From Ascaphus truei (lineage: Eukaryota; Chordata; Amphibia; Anura; Ascaphidae): a DNA stretch of 64,000 nucleotides. Under the pieces are notes generated by a model, which did no database searches, had not been told where the DNA came from, and saw nothing but the letters and a program-made list of their open reading frames with translations. Location: the NCBI GenBank assembly GCA_036426205.1, contig CM071573.1:45988500-46052499 (forward strand). Direction: 5' to 3'. The translations under genes and the position numbers were made by a program. Shown here piece by piece: positions 46,591 through 59,047 of this stretch. Every line of letters starts with the position of its first letter. The first letter of the stretch is position 1.

Positions 46591-47270
46591 TATTTTTTTT
46601 AATCCTGGAGAGCTATTCAGTCACCATAAAAAAAGTGTACTTATTATTTCAGGCACTTGCTGTTTATTTAATCCTTTTATTCAGGTAATTTTGCTGAGCT
46701 GCTGGGCGATCCAGAGAACTTGCAGTACTTTTTACCATCTTCAGCAAAATGAACTTTGAGGTGCAGTATACTGTAGCTCTGCCATTAACTGTGACAGACC
46801 TGTATAAGTGTAGGTTTTGTTTTTGAGCCACTTTAACCAATTTTAAGTGGGACCTCTTGATGAACCGTTACATTTAATTATTCATTCAACTTAATTACAG
46901 TTTGACAGTCTTAGGCAATGCTACAGCCATAAAGTTTTTTTCTTAATTAAGAATCTCTCGTGCCCTTGCTGCGAAGCTGTCACAGTATTTCTTTTTAACA
47001 CACAGATCATCAGTCAAACTATTGATCAGATTAGGAATGATTCATTTTGAAGGCTCAAGGAAAGTCTACACCTACATCTTGTCTTTCAGACAAATTTAGA
47101 TAACTTAGATTACCTTGATACATAAGTCAAACACTGATTATGATAATCACAGGAAAGCTACCTTCTTCTGCACATGAATATATTAATTAGGTGATTGAAA
47201 TTGAATATGGCTGCAGATCCAGTGAGCATTATTCTGGGATTTTTATACGACAGCTCTGAAAGCAGCATTG
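46591..47270. other. No gene; apparently single-copy non-coding sequence
   Basis: Balanced composition with no match elsewhere in the window and no repeats recognised. It is one of the few stretches that could hold conserved non-coding sequence. Confidence 0.35.
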
Positions 47271-48234
47271 CCTGATCTGGGGAAATGTGGTTTTTATGGA
47301 ATTATTTTTCATGGAATTTCACAAATCGGAAGATATTTAGCATTATTTTGTAATGAAAAAGTTTGCACAGACGTCTGGGACCACGCCAGTCAGAACTGGG
47401 ACAAGGAAGGGGTAGGTTATGTGTGCAGTGTCTGTGGCACCTGCACTAGGCCAGATACCCCCTATTAGGCCCCAGCTAGGCCCCGACTCCCCTCAGCTTG
47501 TGGATGCTGAAGGGATAGGCCCACAGATAGGGAAGCTGCCCCTGTAGTAGAGTGAGGGACACAGCCAGGACGCAGCTGCATCCTGGCCTCAGGTGCTCTG
47601 GGACCAGACACATGCTCCTAAAGAGACATTACATATGGTGGTACAATTCACACGGGACCCACCCAACGTAGAGGCGGATGCGTCACGGTTCATCAACAGA
47701 TCTGTGAATCCCATATTACAGCTGCAGCGCTCCTAGGTGGTGGATCACCCGGCAGGTACCCAACGCAACACGTGCACCAACCAACACTTTAGTGGGCAGC
47801 GCTGCACCACACATTGAGTGGGGTATTACCTTGTGGACACCAGGGTGGTTGGGTGCCCAAGGGCCCCTCAGGTACATTGAGGGACTGTGACTCCAGGGTG
47901 GGGAACGGCGTATTGGAGAGTAAGGCCGTGCATGGCCTGGTTGGTGGGACTGCATATGTTCCTTATGTTGCTTGCAGTAAAACTGTTATCTTTTTACTAA
48001 GTGTGTGTTTTATTGCATGCGGGTCCTGTAACAGGGTTATTCTACATATAGAATCCCGTACAGATGGAGGCGCTACCGAGCATCAATCCAGATACACTCC
48101 AGGTTCCCAGCAGCGTGAGCCACAGGTATCGCACCCCACACACACACCGTAGTCACACATCTCCCAGGGGGTGGGGGACAGTGCGCTACATAAATTACAT
48201 GGGGTTATTGAGCGTTGACTTTTTCTGAGAGGAC
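47271..48234. other. No supported gene; possible LTR-like repeat
   Basis: GC-richer than its surroundings. Possible LTR-type ends (TGTGCAGTG near 47420, GTGCGCTACA at about 48190) lack a matching target duplication. Frames here lack recognisable domains. Confidence 0.3.
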
Positions 48235-48615
48235 CGGAGATTAGACCTCTGGAAAGGGGGAGAATAGACCTCTGGCAGGAGAAATATTATACCTCTGGCA
48301 GGGGGAAGATTATACCTCTGGCAGGGGGAGATTAGACCTCTGACAGGGGGAGGTTGGACCTCTGGCAGGGGGGAGATTAGACCTCTGGCAGGGGGGAGAT
48401 TAGACCTCTGGCAGGGGGAGATTAGACCTCTGGCAGGGGGGAGATTAGACCTGTGGCAGGGGGAGGTTGGACCTGTGGCAGGGGGGAGATTAGACCTTTT
48501 GCATGGGGGTGATTAGACCTCTGGCAGGAGGAGATTAGACCTCTGGCATGGGTGTGATTAGACCTCTGGCAGGAGGAGATTAGACCTCTGGCAGGGGGAG
48601 ATTGGACCTGTGGCT
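48235..48615 (+). repeat. 22 bp VNTR, 17 copies
   Basis: Consensus ATTAGACCTCTGGCAGGGGG with GA variants. I count 17 units, with substitutions concentrated in the first and last copies. Confidence 0.92.
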
Positions 48616-48860
48616 ATAAGCAATGACTGAGTTTGGAGCAGAGGAGCTGGTTCAAATCCCCGTCTCAGCTCCTTGTTATCTCGGGCAAGTCACTTTATCT
48701 CCCTTTGCCTCAGAACTAAGAACATAGATTGTAAGGTCATCTGGTCAGGACTATGTATGTAAAAATCTGTACAGTGCTGCGTACTGCATACTATATTGTA
48801 ATTGTGATGTCTTTGAGGCCCATTGGGAGAAAAGTGCTATATGAAATAAAATTTAGGTTA
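48616..48860 (+). repeat. tRNA-derived SINE (copy 1)
   Basis: GGTTCAAATCCCCGTCTCAG includes a B-box-like motif. It is followed by GGGCAAGTCACTTTATCTCC, GCCTCAG, AACATAGATTGTAAGGTCAT and the tail CCCATTGGGAGAAAAGTGCT with ATGAAATAAAATTT. The same family lies at 52262-52523 on the complement. Pol III type, non-coding. Confidence 0.75.
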
Positions 48861-50758
48861 CAGACCTTTCTGAGACATGTGAATGTGCCCACAAGTGGTA
48901 TTTTTATTTGCTGTACACTATCTTTAAAGAACTCTCATGTAAGCACAACCAAGCCATTCCCTGAAAATAAAAATACTGTCATATATCCAGCTTTAAGCAT
49001 CATTTCATATTTCTACCAACCCCGAAAAGGTGACATGAAGAAAAAGTTGATTTAATTTCTTTCCATAAAGAATAATTAAATGAGATATTAAAAATAGGCT
49101 CTAGAAAAATATCACTTATAACCCATGTGCACAAGAGCGTTTGGTGTGCTCCAAAGTTCACATACAGCAATATAATGAAATCTTTTCACTTGGTGCAAAG
49201 GAAAGCCTATCATAACCCTAAATAAATCCATTATCAATCTGCAGGGTGTTGAGATTTCCTTTGCTCTGGAAGGTCCTGCCATGCATGGCTATGAATGGCA
49301 TGTCAACCCTTACCAGAATTGCAGGGATGATTAGAGGCGCTCTGTGTGACTGACATATTCATTTCAAGGCAATCTGAAAAGTGCTAAGCTTTGTTTTTCT
49401 TGGACTTTACTAGTATAACAAAAGAGGAGCAAAGTAAATGTTTGCAGTAGTTTTTTAATTTGTATGGTCCGGGCTGGAAAAACTAGAATACAATCTTCCA
49501 GGACAAAGTTATTTGTATGATAAGTACTTCAGCTGCTTTGTTAATGTTATAACAAGATTTACCTGAGGGGACCCAAATGCAATTAATCACACTCACAATC
49601 CTTTACACTGAATGTCCGGATCCAGGATACAGCACTTTAGAAATTCTACAATGGGAGACCCAAAGTCTGTTTTTGGACACATTTTGCAACAGTAGAGATT
49701 AGTAAAAATGTGAGAAACTTGGCTGGTTCATTTGTAAACAAATTCATATCTGTTAGAAAATATCAAAAACAAAATACTGTATCCAGATAAGGCAATGGGA
49801 TTTCTACCAAAATCATCCAAGCACATGCTAAAAATAAAAATGTGTCAGTAGAGAGATTTTGTTAACAGCTTGTCACCTATCCCAAAGAAACAGGTTTTAA
49901 ACAAGGCCTCCTGCTAAGGGTGTATAGATGCTTATGGAGGGTATGTTCTAATTTTTGCAGAATGTTCAACCTTCAAACATTTCTCACAAAACAATGTAAT
50001 TGCCTAATTTGGAATTTATTTTTATAAAGTTCTCCTATTTATCTATTTCATAATTTCCTAAGGAATTCATCATTCATAATTCATAAGAAAACTAAAAGAC
50101 AACAAAAATATCAATACACTGATATGTTCAAAATGCTTCTGCCGGAGTGAAATTATGAGAACGTATCCTATATACAGAGGCCCAAAACTTCAAACGTGTT
50201 CTATTAGATGGAATAATGCAGAAATCCTTTCAAATATTATGGATGTATAATATGTACAATGCTTTTCATTTTTTTTTTTTTTTTTAATTGGACACAAATT
50301 AATCCCCTCACTGACAGTGGGGAAAGAAGCTTTTTTTCAAATCGTGCATTGCCGTCCCCCTCTATCAGTTAGGTGGCTAAAAGAAAAAAGCAACTAATAT
50401 GCATTTGTAATATCGAACATAAAGTGAATATTGATAAAAAAAAATTCTCCCCTCAAATACATCCATAGAACACAAATCAATGGAAACCGCACACTGGCAT
50501 TTTACGATGCAGTGTTCTAGTAGAGTTATTGATCTTGGAAAAAGGGATTCTTTGCAGGATGTAATACCCTTTTATTGACCCAGCAAGAAAGATATTTAAG
50601 ATTGTAAGAGTACACAGACTTGTTTAAATAACTGATGTTTGTCCATTAAAATGTGTCACAACCTGCCACAAACCTCCACTATTTCATTCCAAATGATCCT
50701 ATTACAATGTCACTTTCACCCTGAAGCTCATATATCCCATTGTTCATGGTCGTTAGAG
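48861..50758. other. No gene seen; mostly non-repetitive
   Basis: AT-rich, with a T run at 50270-50286. A possible diverged copy of the 21495 repeat lies at 50560-50625. No exon supported. Confidence 0.4.
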
Positions 50759-50947
50759 CAGGGGTGCTCAACTCCAGTCTCAAGACCCCCCAACACGTCA
50801 GGTTTTAAGGCTATCCCTGCTTCAGTTTGCTCAATCAGAGGCTCAGTCAATAACTGGGCCACTGAATGAGCCACTTGTGCTGAAGCAGGGATATCCTGAA
50901 ATCCTGACCTGTTGTGGGGTTTGGGGGACTGGAATTGAGCTTGCCTG
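50759..50947. mobile_element. 189 bp hAT-type MITE
   Basis: Ends CAGGGGTGCTCAACTCCAGT and, inward from the right, CAGGCAAGCTCAATTCCAGT. The internal halves (ATCCCTGCTTCAG-TGCTGAAGCAGGGAT) are also inverted. Flanks CGTTAGAG and CCTTGCAG match at 6 of 8 positions, consistent with an aged 8 bp duplication. Confidence 0.8.
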
Positions 50948-50955
50948 CCTTGCAG

Positions 50956-52139
50956 CTTGACAGCTCCTGTGATGATATTTTGAGACGAGGTCAGATTTGG
51001 GCGTGTACAGGAGATGTCTCCATTTCAGGGGGTGTATTATTTTATGTTAAATAAACATGTTCATAAAAGCAAAAAAGCTGATTAACTTTAAAGTGGGATA
51101 GTCGTACAGTAAAATACTTTGTAGTATATATTTGTAAAAGGGAATGCAACTTTAAAATGACCAAAAACCCCATGCAATGGAGTGGAAGAAAGTTGTAAAT
51201 GATGGTGCTTCTGGGAATAGATTGTTTCTCATGCTAAAGAATCCAAAAGAAACAACACATTCATTCCTGTTACTCTTGAGGTGGAAAGTTATCAGTGTTC
51301 CTCAACATGCTTGCAGCAGATAAAAAACGACAAACATTTTATTACAGTTATGGAAATGGAAATAATAAGCAGGTCTGTATTCTTCACAGCAAACTGCTAC
51401 AGTACTTTAAACAACACATTGCATAGGGGAGAAACCTGGAAGCCATCAGCAAAACAGAAAGTAACATAAACTGCTGGATGGAGAAAACAGATGTGATGCA
51501 TTTTCATCAGCGAGAGACAAATGAACAGAGCAGTTAATATAAGCAGCAAATAAACTATATATATTCACCGCTCGGAAGCAGCAGAACAAGTTTTGTGTTT
51601 AAAGACATTACAACTCTTAAGATAATGACTTCTCAATGTATTTTTGAAAGCTTTTGTTTTTGTTAGGCCTAACCTTGGCGCCATTGGAAAAAATAATGAT
51701 TGGAGACTGCGGAGGAAAAAGAAGTCTCACGCCATTCTCTTCACTAGGTCCGTCACCTCGCTGGGCACTTTCTAACTTTATTTCGCTTGCCAAATTTCCA
51801 GTTTAATTACTACAAAGCTATCGGTGACTTTCAACTATTTTGTTTCTCAGAAATAGGTTCAGGATTTACACTGCGGTAATAATTACGCCATGAAATTGAG
51901 GAAATCCCCATATTCAAATTAAAGTATTTTTAAGGCTCATTTTCACCATTTTTTTTTTTTAGTTGGTAAATTAGTTAATTTATGTGCAGTGTCAAAAGAG
52001 ATAAATGAATGTGATTTTGGCAGCAAATTATTCCACATATCGATGCTCCACAGCTGGAGCAACAACAATTGGACTTTCAATCTATACATTTCCAGACATG
52101 AGCAGTACAGCTAGGTGCTTTTTCCTGTACTCTTCACAG
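50956..52139. other. No gene seen; apparently single-copy
   Basis: No internal repeats and no supported frame. Confidence 0.4.
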
Positions 52140-52570
52140 TTATCATATTATCATTTATTTATAATGCACCAACCTATTCCATAGCGCAGTACAAAAAGGT
52201 TGGAGGACGGAAAACAATAAAATAACAAACATAAACACACATTGTTACAGTAGGTAGTAATAATCATATCTTTATTTCATATAGTGTTCTCCCAATGGGA
52301 CTAAAAGTGCATCACAATTACATCGTACGCAGAACATAGGAATGTTACAGACACTGTGCCTTCACAGATGAGTTTACAATCTATGATTTTGAAGGGAGAA
52401 TAAAGTGACTTACCCAAGGTCTCAAGCAGCTGACACCAGGAATTGAATCAGGTTCTGCTGCTTCAAACTCAGTGTCGTGTTTACAGTCAGTGTCTTTACT
52501 CACTGAGCCGCTCCTACTCTCTAAGTAAGGAGGACCCGGTTCCAAGGAGCTTACAATTTAAAGGAAGGTA
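52140..52570 (-). repeat. LINE/SINE tail split by a tRNA-derived SINE
   Basis: On the complement, TTAAATTGTAAGCTCCTTGG (52545-52565) and TGCGCTATGGAATAGGTTGG (52170-52190) are parts of a family A-like tail. The SINE at 52262-52523 lies between them. Confidence 0.55.
52262..52523 (-). repeat. tRNA-derived SINE (copy 2)
   Basis: The complement starts GGAGCGGCTCAGTGAGTAAA (A box), then CCTGATTCAATTCCTGG (B box), CTTGGGTAAGTCACTTTATT, ATAGATTGTAAACTCATCTG, and tail CCCATTGGGAGAACACTATA. Both internal Pol III promoter boxes are recognisable. Confidence 0.8.
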
Positions 52571-52810
52571 CACACGCGGCCGGCTTAAAGCTAATGCGGC
52601 TGCCCCCGCAGTTTAAAAATAGCTGCGGGCGACGCGCGGCTGTCTTCACCCGTTTTCGTCCGGTTTTCCCGCGCCTCGGGCGCTTTCAATAGTAAGCGCC
52701 ATTAGCGCCATTATCGGCCGCCGCGTGGGAAACTCCATTCTTAAACGGAGAACAGACCCGCGGCTAGCCCGCTATGCGCCCGGCAAGCTTTAGAATAAAG
52801 CTTGCCGGGA
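52571..52810. mobile_element. CpG-rich repeat with perfect 14 bp hairpin
   Basis: Dense CpG (CGGCCGCCGCG, GCGACGCGCGGC) in an AT-rich surround. CCCGGCAAGCTTTA at 52779 pairs perfectly with TAAAGCTTGCCGGG ending 52809, with a 3-base loop. Probably a non-autonomous DNA element. Confidence 0.5.
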
Positions 52811-53389
52811 CAGTAAGTGGAAATGTGTTTCGCAGTGTTGCTTTATAATTGAAGGAGTTGGTGTTGGGGAAGAAGTAAGTGGGATTGTGTGGAGGTGGAG
52901 CTGTGAGAGCAGGTAATGTGTTAAAATGGAAATGCTTCAATATCCCAGAAACCATGCATTTACAGTCTGTCTATAACAGATGTATCTCATATACAGAATA
53001 TGTATCTATGCATATGATGAGCTAAAAACACAATCTGAGAATCAGCATTCATTTTTAGAATACTGTAATAATGCTTGAATTAATTGTTCCAGGGTCAAAA
53101 AGGTCTGAATTGAATGTCACTGAGGTCAACAAATTTATACTGTACAAAAAGAGTAATTTTAACAAGTTTTTTTTTGGTATCAAGGTATCAATGCCATTTG
53201 TTCGTCATTCTGAGAATAATAAGTGCAGGTAATGATGTACATGTTAAAGGATATATCAAATTCTGCATCTGTCAATCACTTTTTGGAACATCTTAGTTTT
53301 CAGGTGGTATAAATCCCCACAGTTAATGATCCGTGTCAATTATAAGAAACTCATTTAACAAGCTTCTTACCTTTGACTGTATGTATCTG
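52811..53389. other. No gene seen
   Basis: AT-rich sequence with no recognised feature. Confidence 0.4.
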
Positions 53390-54420
53390 TAAGGGCACAG
53401 ATTAATAAATTGGCAGTCAATGGACAATGAAAAACATAAAAAGAAATAAATACAATCCAAAAACCTGAAAAAAGACAATTACATGCATTCAATATTTTCT
53501 TTGCTTTTAGAAGTCTTCACCCTCCGAATCTCGGCGTATCAGGAAGCTCTCGACCCGCGACATCATCCACTGCAATACGACTCCATCCTCTCTGAAGATC
53601 AGCATCAGGTATAAAAATCTTCTCTTTCTTTCTTTCATCTTCTTTCTCCTTCTATCTTCATCTGTCATTCTTTTCTTCTTATCTTCAATCATCTTTTGTT
53701 TCAATCCAAACCACACGGTTAATACAAAACGGAACATGCCTTATATAGGGCCTGTGGCGTCACATTTTATGGTCAGATGGTACCGCTCCAATCTAATTGG
53801 ACGCTGTATCATGTAACCATCTCTTTTTTTTTTAACTCCACCTGCAACCCCCTCCCCCGCAAGGCCTAAACATCCACCAAGAGCTAAATACCACCTTCAC
53901 CCACCCCCGCTACCCACAATAAACCGGGCACTGTAGTTAACCCCTTCATTGCATTAGCAGTTAGCCACTAAGGTAATGAAGTTGCCTGTAAATGCATTTT
54001 TAATGCATCTGATTCCTGCCGGGGCCTCCGGTGCTGGTATTCATGTGTATCAGCTCCAGAGACCACCGGCATCAATCCGATGCAGGAAAAATGCATTTTT
54101 TTTTCTAGGTCTCTCTCTCGCTGCCTTCTCACCAGCTTCACGCCAACTTTTTCTGGCGAGAGGAATTTGGCAGGAAATCACCATTCTAGAGCAGCGATTA
54201 GCCGCGAAAAGCTTTTCGAGGCTTCTAGACTTGCCCGAGTTTCAAAACCTGCCGATAAGTGGCTTATCGCGGCTTACTTGGCGATATGTTTTTGACGAGA
54301 GCCAAAAATGCATTCCCCACCCACTTATTGAGCCTTTCTGAATCGCTGTAGGCATTTTTGCCCAACAACCGCTAAAAATGGTTGATACGTGGGTTATGAA
54401 GGCTACTGGCATAAGCCCCA
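53390..54420. mobile_element. Palindromic-family copy (second)
   Basis: Contains a CTTTTAGAAGTC-TATCAGGAAGCTC block and TCTATCTTCATCTGT, as at 57200-57400. It also has the CCCCTTCATTGCATTAGCAG-type hairpin and a right end with CGATAAGTGGCTTATCGCGG that resembles 55755-55960. Confidence 0.55.
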
Positions 54421-55749
54421 CAGTATTTTATGTCCACAAATACTTTTTCTGTTCATTGATATACATGTCCTATAATATTTACAAGACTACATACTAATGA
54501 CCCGTGCAGGCCCTAAAGCTACTATTTCTTACCTTTAAATGAAATAAACATATAATACTTTTTTGGGGAAACAAGGCCACAAGTTTATTAAATTGTATCA
54601 ACAACCAGATGACCTTGCCAGGCTGTTAATCAGTGACCTGGAGCCCGCGATATTGTCGCAGCTTGTGATCCCCGCTGCTGCCAGAGCTGTAGAACAGCAG
54701 ATGTATTATTCACCAAACAAATAACCCCCCCGAGGTCAACACACGTTATACCAACTGTTACAATTCAACTTGCCAAATAGATTCGCCCCAAGCCTGGCAA
54801 GCCAACTCTGCCAAATTGGGACACATTACACACACCAATACAATTACATGACATATTTTTCTACTTCGAATTCTCCCTCATAAATGATTATTTATATTAT
54901 TTTTCCGTTTTTTAGGCAAACTAGTAACAGCAGAAAACCAAAAATAGGGAGGGAGGGACTGTAATGCCTCAAGTTTCTGTAGGAGGCCCTCCCCATGTGA
55001 CCATCCGTTTTGCCTGAGAACGTAACCCTTAGCACTGGAAACTGTTGTAGGGAGTATCAGAGCCCCACAGAGGTCTGATCTTATCTAAAAGTGCTCTGGT
55101 ACGGGGCACTGCTGCTTTCTTTTACTAGGACCACATCATGGGCAATATAATAAAAGAACATTTGCTTAGGATTCCAACAATAATTTTTTTTCCAATTTGT
55201 ATTTGAAATACGTGCATTGAATTGAATTAAGGGGTTTATGTTTTATTCTGCCTCTGATTTGTTTTTGATGAGTTCTTCCTATGTCTCTCTTTTTGTGGCT
55301 CCTTGGATTCCAGCTGACACAGACTGCAAAAAAAAAACAGTTTGAAACACTTGGCTTGAAAGTAAAACATAATAGTGAGATTTTTTTAAAGTCTTAAATT
55401 AGATTCTGCACAATGAGAATCTGCGAGTGAAGGAAGAGAATATAAACTGAAGGAACATATCAGCCATTTTTTATTGAAGAGCTATTTGCACAAAATTGAA
55501 ACTTTTAATATGCTCGCAGCTTCCTCTGCTGTTCTTTATGTGGATTACATAGATTTGAGTAACTTTGTGACCCTGTTTGTATCATGTTAAGAAAGTTGTA
55601 TTTTAAGCACGAATAAATAAAAGCATAAAACATTCTCAAAACTCTTAAATTCACAATGTACAAGAATTTCAAAGGGTCAGAAAAACAATGATGTCTTCAC
55701 AAGAAAGGATATAACACATCACAGCATAAGAAGGTAATACTTTACACTT
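54421..55749. other. No gene seen
   Basis: AT-rich, no supported frame or repeat assignment. Confidence 0.4.
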
Positions 55750-58091
55750 AGGGCCTTATTCAGAAAGTCTCGATAAGGCCCTTATAGAGCACTTATCGAC
55801 CAAAATGGGCACTCGTATTTAGATAGCCTCGATAAGTGCTCGATAATGGCCTGTATCTATGCAAAATTTTATCTCCATCCGAAATTCGCTGACTGAGCAG
55901 CGATCAGCTGCTTATCGACCATTTTCGGATGGTTGATAAACTCGCGCTATTCAGAGACCCGCGAGTCGGGTGTCGCGTCCTATCGCAGCCCATCGCAGGC
56001 CTAAAAAATGATTTTCTCCCCAAATCCAATTCCCCACAAAATAGTTGGTCAATTGGTGGGGAGATGGCCTCGATGAGCTGCAATGGGTCGGGACTTAGAA
56101 AAAATCAGGCCCCTTTCCTGCCTCGGATTGATGCCGGGGGTCTCCGGAGCTGATAGCCATTAATAGCAGCTCCGGACCCCCCCGGCATGCATCCAAAGCA
56201 GGAAACATGCATGTACAGCAACTTCATTACCTTAGCGGCTAACCGCTAAAGCAATGAAGGGGTTAAACACCCGTGCCAGGCTTACAGTAAGAAACATACA
56301 GTACAATACAATACTGTGGCAAGCAGTGGTGGGTGAAGGGGGAATTTGGCCCTTGGTGGCTGTTTAGGCATTGCGGGGGGGTTGCGGGGGGAGTTAACCC
56401 CTTCATTACCTTAGCGGTTAATACCGCTAAGGTAATAAAGGGGTTACCCAACCGCTACCAACCCGCAAGGTCTAAACACCCATCCTTAGGGCTAATATCC
56501 CCTTCACTCACCCGCCTAAGCACCCACCTCAGACTGACTATACCCAGCCTATACCCATTGAGTAGTATAGTGGTACATCATACCCATATAATAATAATAA
56601 TATGGGCATGATAAGCCTCTATAGCACTCAATGGGCACCCTAATAAAAATACAGTAATACACAAGACACACAGTAATAAAACCTAACTATAATCCCAAAA
56701 AACACACTTCACTAAATACACAGTAGCCAGCTAATCCAATCAATAGAAGCAATTACAACATGAACAATTAATTAATTAAACCATTATCCGATCAAACCAA
56801 TTAATCCCTAAACCAACTCAAAATGAATAGTAGCACTAACCAATGTCAACAATGAATTAATCCTACATTAATTAATGTAACCATTAGAAGACAAATAAAT
56901 ACATTAAAACTATCTCTGAAGTATCCATAAAACACATTAGCTAACATAATATAACATTAAGTACAAGCGAACACCAATCGCAAACATTTTCTTACATTAA
57001 CCATAAACAAACAATCACATCCACATCATTAACAAGCGAGAAATGCCCCCCAAATATTGGCATAATAATGTATTAATCTGTACCCTAAAGTGGTACAGAT
57101 TAATATATTATCACTCAATGTACCTCCCCCAAAAAATAAAAAATCACATCCAAAGAATAAACCTGTAAAAAGAGACATTTACAAACATTGAATATATTAC
57201 TTACCATTAGAAGCGGTGGCCCTCCAACTCCCGGGGTAACAGGAAGCTCACGTACCTTGAAGGCCTCCAACAGCATCTGATGCCATCCGCCATCAGGATC
57301 CGGCTCAGGTACCCCAATCTTCTTTTTTCTTTCTTTACTCACCGTCTTCTATCTTCATCTGTAACCATTTCTTGTTGTTCTTTATCTTCTTTCTTCATCT
57401 GTCAATCCATTAAACCCCATGTTAAATCCCAGCCGATGCTGTCTCATCGGCTTCTTGGGCTCAAATGAGGCGTCACGGCCTTAAATATGGCTTGTGACGT
57501 CACATTTACCCTCACAATGGTTAACAGCCACCTGATTGGCTGTTAAAACCATGTGCAGACTTAAAAAAGTTTTTTTGCCGTGACGTCACTTAAAGGGAAT
57601 GATGCCAGCCAATCAGAATGGCTGTGCTTCATTTACCTTTAACATGACGTCGGTAAATCCAAGATGGCCGCTGTGTCACAAGGTATTTCAGCCAATCAGA
57701 TCATGGGAACCAATTCCACACGCTCAGCTTCGTTACCCCGGGAGTCGGAGGGCCACCGCTTCTAATGGTAAGTAATATATTAAATGTTTGTAAATGTCTC
57801 TTTTTACAGGTTTATTCTTTGGATGTGATTTTTTATTTTTTGGGGGAGGCACATTGAGTGATAATATATTAATCTGTACCTCTTTGGGGGGGAATTTCTC
57901 GCTTGTTAATGATGTGGCTGTGATTGTTTGTTTATGGTTAATGTAAGAAAATGTTTGCGATTGGTGTTTGCTTGTACTTAAAGTTATATTATGTTAGCTA
58001 ATGTGTTTTATGGATACTTCAGAGATAGTTTTAATGTATTTATTTGTCTTTTAATGGTTACATTAATTAATGTAGGATTAATTCATTGTTT
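55750..58091. mobile_element. Palindromic-family copy with ~390 bp inverted arms
   Basis: Starts GGGCCTTATTCAGAAAGTCT. An AT-rich arm 56845-57238 is the reverse complement of 57733-58091 at roughly 95% identity by eye. Shared blocks include TTACTTACCATTAGAAGCGG and CACATCCAAAGAATAAACCT. The left arm has about 40 extra bases near 57050. The 495 bp between the arms contains TTCTATCTTCATCTGTAA and GTGACGTCAC motifs. The right arm stops exactly where the Penelope terminal repeat starts. Confidence 0.75.
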
Positions 58092-59030
58092 GAGTACTAT
58101 GGAAAGAGACCTCGCTCAAACCCCTAGATGGAGTAGCGAGTGAGAGCGTGCTGCCAAGGGATTGTTGTATGGAGTATGGGGAGGTACCTGAGACAGGTAC
58201 AAAAGTCCCTTATATTGGCGCACAGCAGACCCTTATAATATACTATGGTCAGGGTGAATGAAATGAACAAAGCACAAGATAAAATAAAAAGTTTATTAAT
58301 ATTTACAATGTTGTGTGTGTTAATTCACTTAGATAAAAATAGACTGGATAAGTCTATATCTACTACTGGTATCCCTAGTCGGTTGCCAGTGTGGGATAGT
58401 GATCTCATGCCAAATGGCTCAAAATAGGAAGTGTTTGAGGCAGTGGTTGTGAAAGATCAATCAACAAATGTTTACTATACTCAGCCAAATCTTAATAGTG
58501 TGTGGTACAAGTCAGGTTGTATGGTGTCTGCCTGCACTGATGTTTGCTGATATGAAAGGCTAAAGTCCAAAACTAAACGAAGATTGGCATTGAAAACGGG
58601 ACAGGTTTTTTTCCTATGATTTGGCATTGAAAAACGGACTGGTTTTTTCCTATGTACTTGTAGAGTCACCCTGTATATCAGATGGAAGGTCCTTGGTGTA
58701 TGTATCATGATTCTATTAGCTCAAATCATCATATAGAGATGTGGTCTTATACAGGTATACATGCCCTGTCTCAGCTACAGTTCTAACCCTTGTAACTGAG
58801 GGAATCATTGCCAGCTCGCATATGTTATATATAGTTGTGGGTGAGCACAGAGCACTGTCAAAGTTGTAGCAGTGCTGGACACCTCTTTAAGTGGGTGTAT
58901 CAAGAGTGCCACATCTGATATCAAGTGAAGATGCAAAAGCACTAAACATTTCACAGTACTGTTAGGTAATACAAAAGTAGTGTGTGTTTTCGGCAAAGAC
59001 CCACATGCAGCATGTTTCGTCGCTGCTTGC
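58092..59030 (-). repeat. Terminal repeat (pLTR) of Penelope-like element 1
   Basis: About 939 bp, inverted copy of 61246-62199 with many small indels. Shared blocks include GTGGGTGAGCACAG, CAAAGTTGTAGCAGTGC and GACTGGATAAGTCTATA. The inner boundary carries a hammerhead-like motif. Confidence 0.85.
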
Positions 59031-59047
59031 GACTTCTTCCGGGGTGG
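59011..59047 (-). other. Hammerhead-like motif at Penelope terminal-repeat boundary
   Basis: The complement reads CCGGAAGAA, a 5 bp stem GTCGC/GCGAC with loop AAGCA, then GAAACATG. Hammerhead ribozymes are known in terminal repeats of Penelope-like elements. Here the CUGAUGA box is degenerate (GGAAGAA), so activity is doubtful. Confidence 0.45.

Noticed and set aside
47420..48195. Possible third solo LTR
   Set aside because: TG...CA-like ends can be chosen, but no matching target duplication or inverted terminal bases support it.
48235..48615. Possible CRISPR-like array
   Set aside because: Units are contiguous, with no unique spacers, and the context is vertebrate DNA; it is a VNTR.
57115..57342. 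75-codon frame containing DPDGGWHQMLLEAFK
   Set aside because: Lies mostly in the inverted arm of a non-coding repeat. Related copies do not keep it open, and no family was recognised.
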